Origin: Ohtaekwangia sp036786105
Lineage (GTDB): Bacteria; Bacteroidota; Bacteroidia; Cytophagales; Cyclobacteriaceae
DNA: 64,000 bases
Assembly (NCBI RefSeq): GCF_036786105.1
Contig: NZ_DAIQRQ010000002.1
Span: forward strand, 62,001-126,000
Direction: 5' to 3'
The first letter of the stretch is position 1. Each line of letters opens with the position of its first letter. Under the pieces are notes generated by a model. It was given only the letters and a program-made list of their open reading frames with translations, was not told where the DNA came from and did not search any database. Below are positions 43,508-51,843 of the stretch, in pieces. The position numbers and the translations under genes are program-made.

Positions 43508-43599
43508 CAATGATGACAAGAGGAGTCTTCTGGTTTATGATTAAAAGCCTGTAAACATTAAAAAATCACATCCTTGGCAATATGTGAATGCCAAAACTA

Positions 43600-43607
43600 C
43601 AAATATA
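43600..43607 (-). promoter_or_regulatory. -7 box upstream of the terC-like gene
   Basis: TATATTTG on the minus strand is a perfect match to TAnnTTTG. No -33 element is clear at the expected distance. The leader would be about 90 bases. Confidence 0.4.
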
Positions 43608-43677
43608 TTTCAATCTCGAAAACTCCGGATTCGATTTCTGTGCGACCAATTGATAAAAAGAACAAAGAGTTGAAACA

Positions 43678-44094
43678 CTACCGCGAACAGCGTTCGCAGA
43701 TACCTTGTATAAGGAGGTTAACTTCGCTGGCCCGATAACCTTTGGGTAATTTTACCGGAGGCACTTCTATTTCCAGACAGTTGGTTTGACCGCAACGCGT
43801 ACACTTAAAATGCACGTGGTCGTGGTGGTGGCCGGCGTTGGTGCAGGTGTCATTACAAAGTGCATACTTCAGACTTCCTTCGTCATCCAGTACTTTATGG
43901 ATAAGTCCTTTGTCGAGAAAAGTTTTAAGGGTGCGGTAAACCGTTACGCGATCCAGCTCGTTGTTGATCTCTTTTTCAATGTCGCCATGCGAGAGCGCGT
44001 AATCCTTATTCAAAAAGAGGTGCAATATTTCCTGCCGGCTTGGCGTAGAGCGCAAGCGAAATGTTTTGAGCAAACGATCAGACGGCGCGTTCAT
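43678..44094 (-). CDS. Fur-family metal-dependent regulator
   Basis: A 138-residue repressor. The N-terminal winged helix (RLRSTPSRQEILHLFLNKDY, SHGDIEKEINNELDRVTVYRTLKTF) is followed by the dimerisation/metal domain with HHHDHVHFKCTRC and a C-terminal CERC, so two CxxC pairs bind structural Zn. His-rich HHHDHVHF is the regulatory metal site. Fur, Zur and PerR types cannot be separated by eye. It starts 3 bases after the stop of the ABC exporter gene on the same strand, so both are translationally close. Confidence 0.92.
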   Translation of the reverse strand: MNAPSDRLLKTFRLRSTPSRQEILHLFLNKDYALSHGDIEKEINNELDRVTVYRTLKTFLDKGLIHKVLDDEGSLKYALCNDTCTNAGHHHDHVHFKCTRCGQTNCLEIEVPPVKLPKGYRASEVNLLIQGICERCSR

Positions 44095-44097
44095 AAC

Positions 44098-45888
44098 TTA
44101 TTGCAGTTGTAGCTTCAGCAAGTTACTATAAATACCGTTATCGAGCCGCGTTAGTTCAGCGTGCGAGCCTGTTTCGGCCAGCATGCCTTCTTTGATTACA
44201 AAGATGCGATCTACCTTCTTAATCGTGCTCAAACGGTGCGCAATGATGATGGTAGTTCGGCCTTCCATTAGTTTCTCAAGCGCCTGCTGTACCAGCACTT
44301 CAGAGTGTGCGTCCAGCGAGCTCGTTGCTTCGTCTAAAATAAGAATAGCAGGGTCCTTCAGGATAGCACGCGCAATAGCGATGCGTTGCCGCTGGCCTCC
44401 GGAAAGCTTTACGCCCCGTTCACCTACAATTGTTCCGAATTTGTCAGGAAAGCTTTCTATAAATTCATAAGCATTGGCCTTGCGTGCCGCTGCATGGATT
44501 TCTTCCAGTGTTGCGCCCGGTTTGCCATAGGCAATGTTCTCCAGAATGGTGCCACCAAAGAGAATCACTTCCTGCGGCACAATGCCTATATTTTGACGAT
44601 AGGCGGTAAGATTGAAATCATGAATATCTTTTCCATCTACCTGAATACTGCCTTGCTTGGCTCCATAGAATCGCATCAGAAGGTTGATGATAGTAGATTT
44701 GCCTGAACCACTCTGGCCTACCAGCGCTACCTTTTCTCCCGGTGCGATGTGAAAGTTAAGATCCTTCAACACGGTAAAGTCATTACGGGTAGGGTAGGCG
44801 AACGAAACATGTTCGAATAAAATATCGCCGTGAAGCTTAACCGGTACAACGGGTTCATTTATATTCTCATCTTTCTCATGGAGTATATCCAGCACGCGTT
44901 CCGAGGCGCCAATAGATCGTTGCAGCTGGGTATAGATATCACCTAAACCTGCTATCGAAAATCCGATGAACGAAGTATAAAGTATAAAAGAAAATAATTC
45001 TCCGGTGGTGATCGCTTGTGCCTGCACAAGGCTGGCGCCCTTCCATCCCACCGCCACGATGCCGCCAAAGAGCACAAACACGATGAATGAAATGAACAGA
45101 CCTCTGTATCGCGCTCCGCGCAGTGCTGTATTCACAACCGTATTGATAGCAGTGCTATACCGATTAATCTCGAACGACTCATTGGTAAATGCTTTTACTA
45201 CGGATACGGACTGAAAAGATTCTTCAACAATAACGTTGGCAGATGCCAGGGTATCTTGTGTTGTTTTAGAAAGCTTACGAATGAATTTCCCGAAGACAAG
45301 TGCTGATAACACCAACACCGGGAAGGTTAATAACATAAATGCGGTGAGCGTGGGAGCGAGGTAAAAAATAATAACGGTTCCGGTGATGAGTGTGATAATC
45401 TGGCGGAGTAACTCGGCAAGCGTAAAACTGAAAGTGCCTTGCAGCGTTTCTATATCGGCAATCATGCGACTCATGAGCTCACCGACCCTGCGATTATCAA
45501 AGAACGATAATGGCATCCAGATAATCTTCTGGTAGATCGACTTGCGTACATCGGCCATGCCGCGCTCCGTTACAATCGAAAAAGTATATACGCGGATAAA
45601 AGAAAATATACCCTGCACGAAAAGAATACCCAGCAATGCCAGAGCAGCCTGGTTAATGGTGCTGAAATATTTCGGCTTGCCGGAGGCGATGTCAAGCAGC
45701 TCTCCTGAGAGACGGGGAAACGCCATCAGCGTAACGCTTGAAAACACAAGGGCTACAAGACCCAGTATAAATATGCCTTTATAAGGCACCATGAATTTGA
45801 AGACACCAGCCAGTTGTTGCAGACTGGTTTTGTTGATGCGTCTCTTCTCTTCTTCCCTTAGCGGTTCGCCGCTGCTACGCTTTGCCAT
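44098..45888 (-). CDS. ABC exporter, fused permease and ATPase
   Basis: A 596-residue half-transporter: six helices in the first 320 residues, then an ATPase domain with Walker A GQSGSGKST (about 395), Q-loop, signature LSGGQRQRIAIARA and Walker B ILILDEATSSLD with Glu and an IIAHR His. All motifs are canonical, so it can work as a homodimer of the MsbA/lipid or multidrug type. The fur-like gene follows directly. The cargo is unknown. Confidence 0.92.
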   Translation of the reverse strand: MAKRSSGEPLREEEKRRINKTSLQQLAGVFKFMVPYKGIFILGLVALVFSSVTLMAFPRLSGELLDIASGKPKYFSTINQAALALLGILFVQGIFSFIRVYTFSIVTERGMADVRKSIYQKIIWMPLSFFDNRRVGELMSRMIADIETLQGTFSFTLAELLRQIITLITGTVIIFYLAPTLTAFMLLTFPVLVLSALVFGKFIRKLSKTTQDTLASANVIVEESFQSVSVVKAFTNESFEINRYSTAINTVVNTALRGARYRGLFISFIVFVLFGGIVAVGWKGASLVQAQAITTGELFSFILYTSFIGFSIAGLGDIYTQLQRSIGASERVLDILHEKDENINEPVVPVKLHGDILFEHVSFAYPTRNDFTVLKDLNFHIAPGEKVALVGQSGSGKSTIINLLMRFYGAKQGSIQVDGKDIHDFNLTAYRQNIGIVPQEVILFGGTILENIAYGKPGATLEEIHAAARKANAYEFIESFPDKFGTIVGERGVKLSGGQRQRIAIARAILKDPAILILDEATSSLDAHSEVLVQQALEKLMEGRTTIIIAHRLSTIKKVDRIFVIKEGMLAETGSHAELTRLDNGIYSNLLKLQLQ

Positions 45889-45928
45889 ACTTCTATACTT
45901 AAGAGTCAGTTCAGACTTTATACACGAG

Positions 45929-46558
45929 TTATTGAAAGACTACAGTACCTTTAATGGAATAGGTTACCGTATCTCCCAGAAACATTTTTTGTCCTCCATC
46001 AATAGAGTAGGATGAGAGGACTGTTTTATTGTCTACATCCTGAAATTCCATTACCAGAAAGCGCTCGCTGCTATAAAGCGAGTTCACTTCATTGAATTGT
46101 GCTTCAATGCGCTTTACTTTCTGAGGCTTATCATAATAATAGATTTTCATAGATCGCACGGGTAGAGATTGTTGGGTGGCGATCGATTTTATCTTCAGGT
46201 TACTCCTGTTATCGGGCAGATCATTTTCAACGCGATACGCCCCTTGATTGATAGGCTTGTTCAGTGTTTTTAACTCACGAAAAATATCGAATTCGTTAAT
46301 CCATCCAATGCTGTCTGCAGGTTTAATGGTGCTGGTTTCTTCTTTCCCACCAAACTTCGCCACCTTCACCGCCGATGCATGCGTTGACGCAAGAAAATGA
46401 ATCTGTGCTGTAATGATGCTATCTACCGGATAGTAGCCCTGGTAATGTTTACCACCTCTTTGCTCGCAGCCACTCAACGTGCCAAGCAACGTCAATGCTA
46501 CAGCAAAGAGGTAGGGATGAATACAAACGTTCTTCAAACTATTTTTCCAATAATACAT
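45929..46558 (-). CDS. lipoprotein, unknown function
   Basis: A 209-residue protein with a long N-terminal signal ending in a lipobox (LLGTLSGC), then a soluble part with KYQ-type beta pattern (VKVAKFGGKEETSTIKPADS, MKIYYYDKPQKVKRIEAQFN, ERFLVMEFQDVDNKTVLSSY). I do not recognise the family. Its start overlaps the end of gpmI by 20 bases on the same strand, so it is the second gene of that operon. Confidence 0.75.
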   Translation of the reverse strand: MYYWKNSLKNVCIHPYLFAVALTLLGTLSGCEQRGGKHYQGYYPVDSIITAQIHFLASTHASAVKVAKFGGKEETSTIKPADSIGWINEFDIFRELKTLNKPINQGAYRVENDLPDNRSNLKIKSIATQQSLPVRSMKIYYYDKPQKVKRIEAQFNEVNSLYSSERFLVMEFQDVDNKTVLSSYSIDGGQKMFLGDTVTYSIKGTVVFQ

Positions 46559-48065
46559 TGCCGGTCATTTGCGATGGCACGGGTATGCCCATCAGCGTAA
46601 GAATAGTAGGGGCCAGATCGCCCAGTTTACCATTCTTCAATTTACCTGTATAACTGTCATCAACCAGTATGCACGGAACGAGGTTCGTAGTATGAGCCGT
46701 GTTCGGAGTGCCGTCTTCGTTAATCATCATATCCGCATTACCATGATCTGCAATAATGATGGTGGCGTAACCATTTTTTAAAGCAGCTTCAGCAACCTGC
46801 TGTGCACAGGAGTCTACCGTTTCACATGCCTTTACAGCAGCTTCAAATACCCCCGTGTGGCCCACCATATCGGGGTTGGCAAAGTTCAGACAGATGAAGT
46901 CAGGCTCTTTTTTATTCAGTTCCGGAATGATCTTGTCTTTGATGTCATTGGCGCTCATCTCAGGAGCGAGATCATAGGTGGCTACTTTTGGCGAAGGACA
47001 AAGTATTCTCGATTCGCCCGGGAAGGCCTCCTCGCGCCCTCCGGAGAAGAAGAACGTTACGTGCGGATACTTTTCAGTCTCGGCAATGCGTATTTGTTTT
47101 TTACCAGCTGCCGAAACAACTTCACCCAACGTTTTTTCAAGATTGTCTTTATCGAAAATTACTTTCACATTTTTGAAAGAGTCATCGTAGTTTGTAAGCG
47201 TGATATAGTATAACGACAGCGCTTTCATTCCCTGCTCCGGAAAATCCTGCTGTGTCAACGCCTGGGTTATCTGTCGGCCACGATCAGTCCGGAAATTAAA
47301 GCAAAGTACTACATCGCCTTCGTGTATTGTACCTACAGGGTTCTGTTGTGCATCAACCATCACAATCGGCTTGATAAACTCGTCTGTCACATTCGCATCG
47401 TATGATTGCTGAATAGACTTGAGCGCATCTGTAGATTTTTCGCCAACACCTTTTACCAACAGGTCGTACGCCAGCTTAACACGTTCCCAGCGTTTGTCGC
47501 GGTCCATCGCATAGTAGCGGCCCACGATGCTCGCCAGTTTACCAGTGGTCTTGCTCATGTGATCCACCACTTCCTTCACATATTGCAAACCGCCTTTCGG
47601 ATCGGTATCGCGACCATCTGTGAAAGCGTGAACAAATAAATTCTGAACATCATTATTCCTGGCAATCGTGATCAGTCCTTTCAGGTGTTCAATGTGTGAG
47701 TGTACACCACCATCGGAAACCAGCCCGATATAGTGTACATTTTTATTGTTGGTTTTTGCGTAAGCAAAGGCATCGAGCAATACCGGATTGCTATCGAGCT
47801 CTTTTTCTTCAATCGCTTTATTTACACGAACCAGATCCTGGTATACAACACGGCCGGCACCAATGTTCATGTGCCCTACTTCGGAGTTACCCATCTGGCC
47901 GGCCGGCAAGCCTACTGCCAAGCCTGATGCTTCTAATTTACTGTGGGCATACTTTCCGTATAAAGAATTGATGAAGGGAGTTTTAGCTTTGTCAATCGCT
48001 GATACGGCTTTGTTTGTGGCAATGCCCCAGCCGTCTAGGATCATCAGCAATACTTTTTTATTCAT
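46539..48065 (-). CDS. gpmI: 2,3-bisphosphoglycerate-independent phosphoglycerate mutase
   Basis: A 508-residue glycolytic enzyme with alkaline-phosphatase-type metal site: first metal Asp in LLMILDGWGIA, phosphorylated Ser in GQMGNSEVGHMNIGAG, VHAFTDGRDTDPKGG, NFANPDMVGHTG, IIADHGNADMM and AHTTN. All normal. It interconverts 3- and 2-phosphoglycerate using two Mn2+. A -7 box (TATATTTG) is at 48117-48110 on the minus strand. The following lipoprotein gene overlaps it by 20 bases. Confidence 0.97.
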   Translation of the reverse strand: MNKKVLLMILDGWGIATNKAVSAIDKAKTPFINSLYGKYAHSKLEASGLAVGLPAGQMGNSEVGHMNIGAGRVVYQDLVRVNKAIEEKELDSNPVLLDAFAYAKTNNKNVHYIGLVSDGGVHSHIEHLKGLITIARNNDVQNLFVHAFTDGRDTDPKGGLQYVKEVVDHMSKTTGKLASIVGRYYAMDRDKRWERVKLAYDLLVKGVGEKSTDALKSIQQSYDANVTDEFIKPIVMVDAQQNPVGTIHEGDVVLCFNFRTDRGRQITQALTQQDFPEQGMKALSLYYITLTNYDDSFKNVKVIFDKDNLEKTLGEVVSAAGKKQIRIAETEKYPHVTFFFSGGREEAFPGESRILCPSPKVATYDLAPEMSANDIKDKIIPELNKKEPDFICLNFANPDMVGHTGVFEAAVKACETVDSCAQQVAEAALKNGYATIIIADHGNADMMINEDGTPNTAHTTNLVPCILVDDSYTGKLKNGKLGDLAPTILTLMGIPVPSQMTGNVLLEK

Positions 48066-48109
48066 GGAGATTGGATGTTTGGTTTTCCGGACTTAAAAAT
48101 AAATGCGCG

Positions 48110-48117
48110 CAAATATA
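48110..48117 (-). promoter_or_regulatory. -7 box of the gpmI promoter
   Basis: TATATTTG on the minus strand followed by CGCGC is a perfect TAnnTTTG box. The transcript start would be near 48104, about 40 bases ahead of the ATG at 48065. The -33 element is not clear. Confidence 0.45.
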
Positions 48118-48261
48118 AGGATGATTTACAGGATGGCGGATTGTAAAATTGAAGGCTTTTTTGCCTTCGATTAGGGTAAACGATTGAAAACCACCCCCAC
48201 TGTTCATAATTTCATTATCTTGCAAAGCGTGGCACAATTTTGGCCGCACACTATAGTTGCC

Positions 48262-48666
48262 ATGAAGGTGAACAAATATATTTCGTTAGTAGTTTTTGTG
48301 CTCATTAGTTTTCGTGCTGTGCCTTTATTGGCGCAGAATAATGACGTAATCAACCAGGTAAAGGAGACTATTAAAGCTGGTAGTGCAAAAGAGCTTTCAA
48401 AATACCTCAATCAGACAGTCGATGTAACCATCGATGATCATGTGGAATCTTACAGTAAGGCTCAGGCTGAGTTTATATTCCGCGATTTTTTCAAACAGCA
48501 TCCGGCCAGCGAGTTCAATATTATTCACCAGGGTTCATCCAAAGGCGGTCAGCCCTTTGCCATAGGTCAGTATAAAAGCGGTAATGAAACACACCGTGTG
48601 TTTATGAAGATCAAAACCGTGGGCAATCAGCAGCTTATTCATGAAATTTCTTTTGTGAAGGAGTAA
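48262..48666 (+). CDS. secreted DUF4783 protein
   Basis: A 134-residue protein from the ATG at 48262 (MKVNKYISLVVFVLISFRAV, cleaved after PLLAQ). The mature part is a cystatin/NTF2-like fold: VKETIKAGSAKELSKYLNQT, FIFRDFFKQHPASEFNIIHQ, SSKGGQPFAIGQYKSG and VFMKIKTVGNQQLIHEISF. This is the DUF4783 family of Bacteroidota. An earlier ATG at 48184 would give a polar 26-residue lead before the signal peptide and is rejected. nadC follows by 27 bases. Confidence 0.85.
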   Translation: MKVNKYISLVVFVLISFRAVPLLAQNNDVINQVKETIKAGSAKELSKYLNQTVDVTIDDHVESYSKAQAEFIFRDFFKQHPASEFNIIHQGSSKGGQPFAIGQYKSGNETHRVFMKIKTVGNQQLIHEISFVKE

Positions 48667-48681
48667 ATCCATCCCTTCGCC

Positions 48682-48689
48682 TATTTTTG
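48682..48689 (+). promoter_or_regulatory. -7-like box directly ahead of nadC, possibly leaderless start
   Basis: TATTTTTG fits TAnnTTTG, and transcription would begin at about the GTG at 48694. This suggests a leaderless or nearly leaderless nadC transcript in addition to read-through from the DUF4783 gene. The -33 element is weak (TTTG at 48652, spacer 26). Confidence 0.35.
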
Positions 48690-48693
48690 CACG

Positions 48694-49557
48694 GTGAAAC
48701 CGTATTACATCACTGAAGAATTTTTAAAGTCATTCATTTCTGCAGCTTTGAAAGAGGATGCAGGTGATGGCGACCATTCTTCATTGGCCAGCATATCTGC
48801 CGATGCCACGAGCCAGGCGCGGCTGTTGGTGAAAGAAGATGGTGTGTTGGCAGGTGTGGAACTGGCTTTGGCTATTTTCAATGAGGTGGATCCAACGTTG
48901 CGCGTAGAGGTTCTTATCCGGGACGGTGGCATTGTAAAAAAAGGTGATGTTGCTTTTGTTGTTTCCGGACTTTCGCGCTCTATTTTGCTGGCCGAGCGCC
49001 TGGTGCTTAACTGCATGCAGCGAATGAGTGCCATTGCAACCAAAACGCGTTATTTATCCAATCTTATTAGCGGAACAAAAGCCTGTTTGCTAGATACGCG
49101 TAAAACAACTCCCAATTTCCGCCTGCCTGAAAAATGGGCGGTTATTATCGGTGGAGGCAAGAATCATAGAATCGGCCTGTACGACATGATTATGTTAAAA
49201 GACAATCATATTGATATGGCGGGAGGACTTGAGCAGGCAATCATTCGAACAAAAGATTATCTTCGCGCCACCAACCGAAACCTAAGGATTGAGATTGAGA
49301 CCAGAAATCTGATCGAAGTAAAAGAGGTGCTGCGGATTGGCGGTGTTGACGTTATCATGCTCGACAATATGAGCCTGGAGGATATGAAAACAGCAGTAGC
49401 ACTGATTGGTGATAAATACCAGACGGAGGCGAGCGGTGGTATAACCGAAGAAAATATCAGGATGGTGGCAGAATGTGGTGTTGATTTTATTTCGGTGGGC
49501 GCATTAACACATTCAATAAAAAGCCTTGACCTGAGCATGAAAGCCGCGGGTTTTTAA
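48694..49557 (+). CDS. nadC: nicotinate-nucleotide pyrophosphorylase (carboxylating)
   Basis: A 287-residue quinolinate phosphoribosyltransferase of de novo NAD synthesis, starting with GTG. KEDAGDGDHSSLASI, LDTRKTTPNFRLPEKWAVII, GGGKNHRIGLYDMIMLKDNH and IDMAGG, then EASGGITEENIRMVAECGVD, hold the phosphoribosyl- and quinolinate-binding residues. NadA and NadB are not in the window. It lies in the DUF4783-nadC neighbourhood common in Bacteroidota. Confidence 0.96.
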   Translation: MKPYYITEEFLKSFISAALKEDAGDGDHSSLASISADATSQARLLVKEDGVLAGVELALAIFNEVDPTLRVEVLIRDGGIVKKGDVAFVVSGLSRSILLAERLVLNCMQRMSAIATKTRYLSNLISGTKACLLDTRKTTPNFRLPEKWAVIIGGGKNHRIGLYDMIMLKDNHIDMAGGLEQAIIRTKDYLRATNRNLRIEIETRNLIEVKEVLRIGGVDVIMLDNMSLEDMKTAVALIGDKYQTEASGGITEENIRMVAECGVDFISVGALTHSIKSLDLSMKAAGF

Positions 49558-49625
49558 AAAATGGAAAATACGGGCATGTGCGAGGTATATATTTCTCACA
49601 TGCTATGAAATAGTGAACTAGCATT

Positions 49626-50108
49626 ATGATCGTTAAAACAAAAAACTACAAACTCGAAAAGAAAATCTACATCAACATAGCGTTAAAGAACGTGTTGAAG
49701 AGACAAGGATGGATAGCCGGTCTGGCAGCTTTTGTTATCTGCCTGGGGTATGCTATACCCGGCTTGCAAAGCATCTGGTGGTTCATTGGTGCTATACTGG
49801 GTCTCGGTTTATACCTGCTGTTCTGGTGGGTACAATTTTATGGCGTTACACAGCTCGATCAGGGCAAAGCATTGTTTGAAAAATATTCATACGATATCAG
49901 CAGCCAGCAGATATTGATGAAGCTTAACCCGCGGGAAGGAATGCCGCTGAAGTGGGATCAGATAAAGACAGCAGAGATCGGCAAAGATTTCTTTGTGTTA
50001 TACATCAACAAGGCGCAGATCCTTTACTGGCCGTTCAAAATCTTTAACACCGATAACGAGCGCAAATTTGTTGCAAGCATTCTAAAGACGAAGGGACTGG
50101 TGAAGTAA
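49626..50108 (+). CDS. YcxB-like membrane protein
   Basis: A 160-residue protein with two adjacent helices (about 28-50 and 53-75, GWIAGLAAFVICLGYAIPGL, IGAILGLGLYLLFWW) followed by a small cytosolic domain with PREGMPLKWDQIKTAEIGKD and FKIFNTDNERKFVASILK. This matches the YcxB-like layout by eye. Function unknown. A strong terminator follows 50 bases after the stop. Confidence 0.75.
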   Translation: MIVKTKNYKLEKKIYINIALKNVLKRQGWIAGLAAFVICLGYAIPGLQSIWWFIGAILGLGLYLLFWWVQFYGVTQLDQGKALFEKYSYDISSQQILMKLNPREGMPLKWDQIKTAEIGKDFFVLYINKAQILYWPFKIFNTDNERKFVASILKTKGLVK

Positions 50109-50156
50109 ATTACTTCTTCATCTTCGTTTCCAGTGCTTCAAAGATGATATATCATG

Positions 50157-50188
50157 CCGGTCTGAATATTTCAGACCGGATTTTTTTA
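50157..50188 (+). terminator. terminator between the YcxB-like gene and recX
   Basis: Arms CCGGTCTGAA (50157-50166) and TTCAGACCGG (50170-50179) with a 3-base loop are followed by ATTTTTTTA. It ends the DUF4783-nadC-YcxB group. Confidence 0.9.
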
Positions 50189-50213
50189 TATATAGCTGTA
50201 CTTAAATTAGTCT

Positions 50214-50696
50214 ATGGTGCAATCCGGTAAACGATTATCGCCTGCTGAAGCAAAACAGAAGATATACCGCTACTGTGCATACCAGGAACGTGCGCACAAA
50301 GAGGTGCGCAACAAGCTCTATGAATACGGCTTGTATAAGGATGAAGTGGAAGATATACTTTCTGCCCTCATTACAGAGGGTTTTTTGAACGAAGAACGGT
50401 TTGCCAAATCATTTGCCGGAGGAAAATTCCGGATGCAGCATTGGGGAAAGGTGAAAATTGTAAATGAGCTCGAAGAAAAAGGGCTTACGAAAAACTGCAT
50501 TCGTATCGGTTTAAAAGAGATCGATGATGATGATTACCTCAACACGTTGAAAGACATACTTGAAAAGAAGGCAACCCGGTTAGCTGACGAGCAAAACGCT
50601 TTTGTGAAGCGTGATAAGCTTGCACGCTACGCCATTCAAAAAGGCTTTGAGCCTGACTTGGTGTGGGAACAGGTGAAACAGGTTGTGAAAGATTAA
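50214..50696 (+). CDS. recX: RecX-family regulator of RecA
   Basis: A 160-residue helical repeat protein: RLSPAEAKQKIYRYCAYQER, HKEVRNKLYEYGLYKDEVED, LITEGFLNEERFAKSFAGGK, HWGKVKIVNELEEKGL and YAIQKGFEPDLVWEQVKQVV. These are the three-helix repeats of RecX, which binds RecA filaments. recA is not adjacent. It has no clear promoter but starts after a terminator. Slightly shorter than the E. coli protein. Confidence 0.88.
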   Translation: MVQSGKRLSPAEAKQKIYRYCAYQERAHKEVRNKLYEYGLYKDEVEDILSALITEGFLNEERFAKSFAGGKFRMQHWGKVKIVNELEEKGLTKNCIRIGLKEIDDDDYLNTLKDILEKKATRLADEQNAFVKRDKLARYAIQKGFEPDLVWEQVKQVVKD

Positions 50697-50769
50697 TGTA
50701 GTTTGTAATCTCCGCGACAATTTCAGCTAGCCATAAAAGCCACTTTTACGTTTCAACTGGTATAGATTG

Positions 50770-51243
50770 ATGAACATTATGAATATGAAAAATGGTTTGA
50801 TATTTCTTTTACTGATCAGTGTTACGCAACTCTTTGCGCAGAACGATGCATTGCGTGTAAAACATTTCAATGTAAAAAAGAATATTGCATTGGATGGGTA
50901 TGATCCTGTAAGCTATTTCGATAACAAACCTCAGGAAGGAAGTGAATCGATCCGTACAATATACAAAGGCATAACCTACTTGTTCAGTAGTCAAAATAAC
51001 CTTACCAAATTCAAAAGTAATCCCGATAAATATGAACCTGCGTATGGCGGCTGGTGCGCGTATGCTATGGGCGAGAGCGGTGAGAAAGTGAAGGTAGACC
51101 CGGAGACGTTCAAGATTATTGATGGAAAACTTTACCTCTATTACAACTTCTGGGGTAACAACACACTGGAAAGCTGGAACAAAAATGAAGCGAAACTTAA
51201 ACAGGCAGGTGACCGGAATTGGAAGAATGTCTCCAGCAAGTAA
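50770..51243 (+). CDS. YHS-domain protein, secreted
   Basis: A 157-residue protein with a signal peptide (MKNGLIFLLLISVTQLFAQ after an N-terminal MNIMN) and a YHS domain: NIALDGYDPVSYFDNKPQEG, GITYLFSSQNNLTKFKSNPD and YEPAYGGWCAYAMG. YHS domains bind metal or sit in metal-handling proteins; here the protein is periplasmic. Starts at 50770 or 50785 are equally possible. The gene stands between recX and the DinB gene. Confidence 0.85.
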   Translation: MNIMNMKNGLIFLLLISVTQLFAQNDALRVKHFNVKKNIALDGYDPVSYFDNKPQEGSESIRTIYKGITYLFSSQNNLTKFKSNPDKYEPAYGGWCAYAMGESGEKVKVDPETFKIIDGKLYLYYNFWGNNTLESWNKNEAKLKQAGDRNWKNVSSK

Positions 51244-51310
51244 AATAGAAGTACAATCTTTTAAAGATTTTGTAAATTGAATATTTAACTTACTTAAAGA
51301 ATCCACCCCC

Positions 51311-51823
51311 ATGCATATCCACCGTGCCTGTACGTCTATATTGTCGCAGTTGGCGGAACTTACAGTCCAAATTCACGAACAAGATTTCATAAAACCATCC
51401 GATAACCTGAGTCAATCAACGATCGGGCAACACATTCGTCATACATTGGAATTTTTTATCTGCTTTGAGAATGGTTATCAGCAAGGTGTAATTAACTACG
51501 ATAAACGCGCTCACGATAAACTTATAGAGACAGATAAATATACAGCGCTTTCATCGATCAATCGTATCCATGATTTTATTGTAGCGCTGCAGGAGAAAGA
51601 TCTGAATCTTGAAGTCGGTTATGATCTGTCGAAGGAGGAGTTTACTACTATTCGTACTACAGCAACGCGCGAGCTGGTATATAACATCGAACATGCCGTG
51701 CATCACATGGCGATTATGAAGATTGGTGTTCGTGAAGTAGCGCCGTATATAAATCTGCCAAAAGATTTTGGTGTAGCGGCTTCCACCATCCGCTATAAGG
51801 AAATGGCTTCTGTTACACATTGA
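51311..51823 (+). CDS. DinB-family protein
   Basis: A 170-residue four-helix bundle protein. The metal His residues lie in IGQHIRHTLEFF and NIEHAVHHMAIMKIGV. The GYDLSKEEFTTIRTTATREL helix fits the DinB fold. This paralogue keeps the complete His set that the frameshifted relative at 11831 loses. The substrate is unknown. The next gene starts about 20 bases downstream. Confidence 0.85.
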   Translation: MHIHRACTSILSQLAELTVQIHEQDFIKPSDNLSQSTIGQHIRHTLEFFICFENGYQQGVINYDKRAHDKLIETDKYTALSSINRIHDFIVALQEKDLNLEVGYDLSKEEFTTIRTTATRELVYNIEHAVHHMAIMKIGVREVAPYINLPKDFGVAASTIRYKEMASVTH

Positions 51824-51843
51824 TTATCTATTTTCGTGGCATC

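Noticed and set aside
49574..49603. Hairpin GCATGTG / CACATGC after nadC
   Set aside because: The stem is short and bulged with a long loop and no T-run, so it does not qualify as a terminator.
50809..51312. 167-residue minus-strand frame over the YHS gene
   Set aside because: The plus strand encodes a clear signal peptide and YHS domain; the antisense product has no recognisable pattern.
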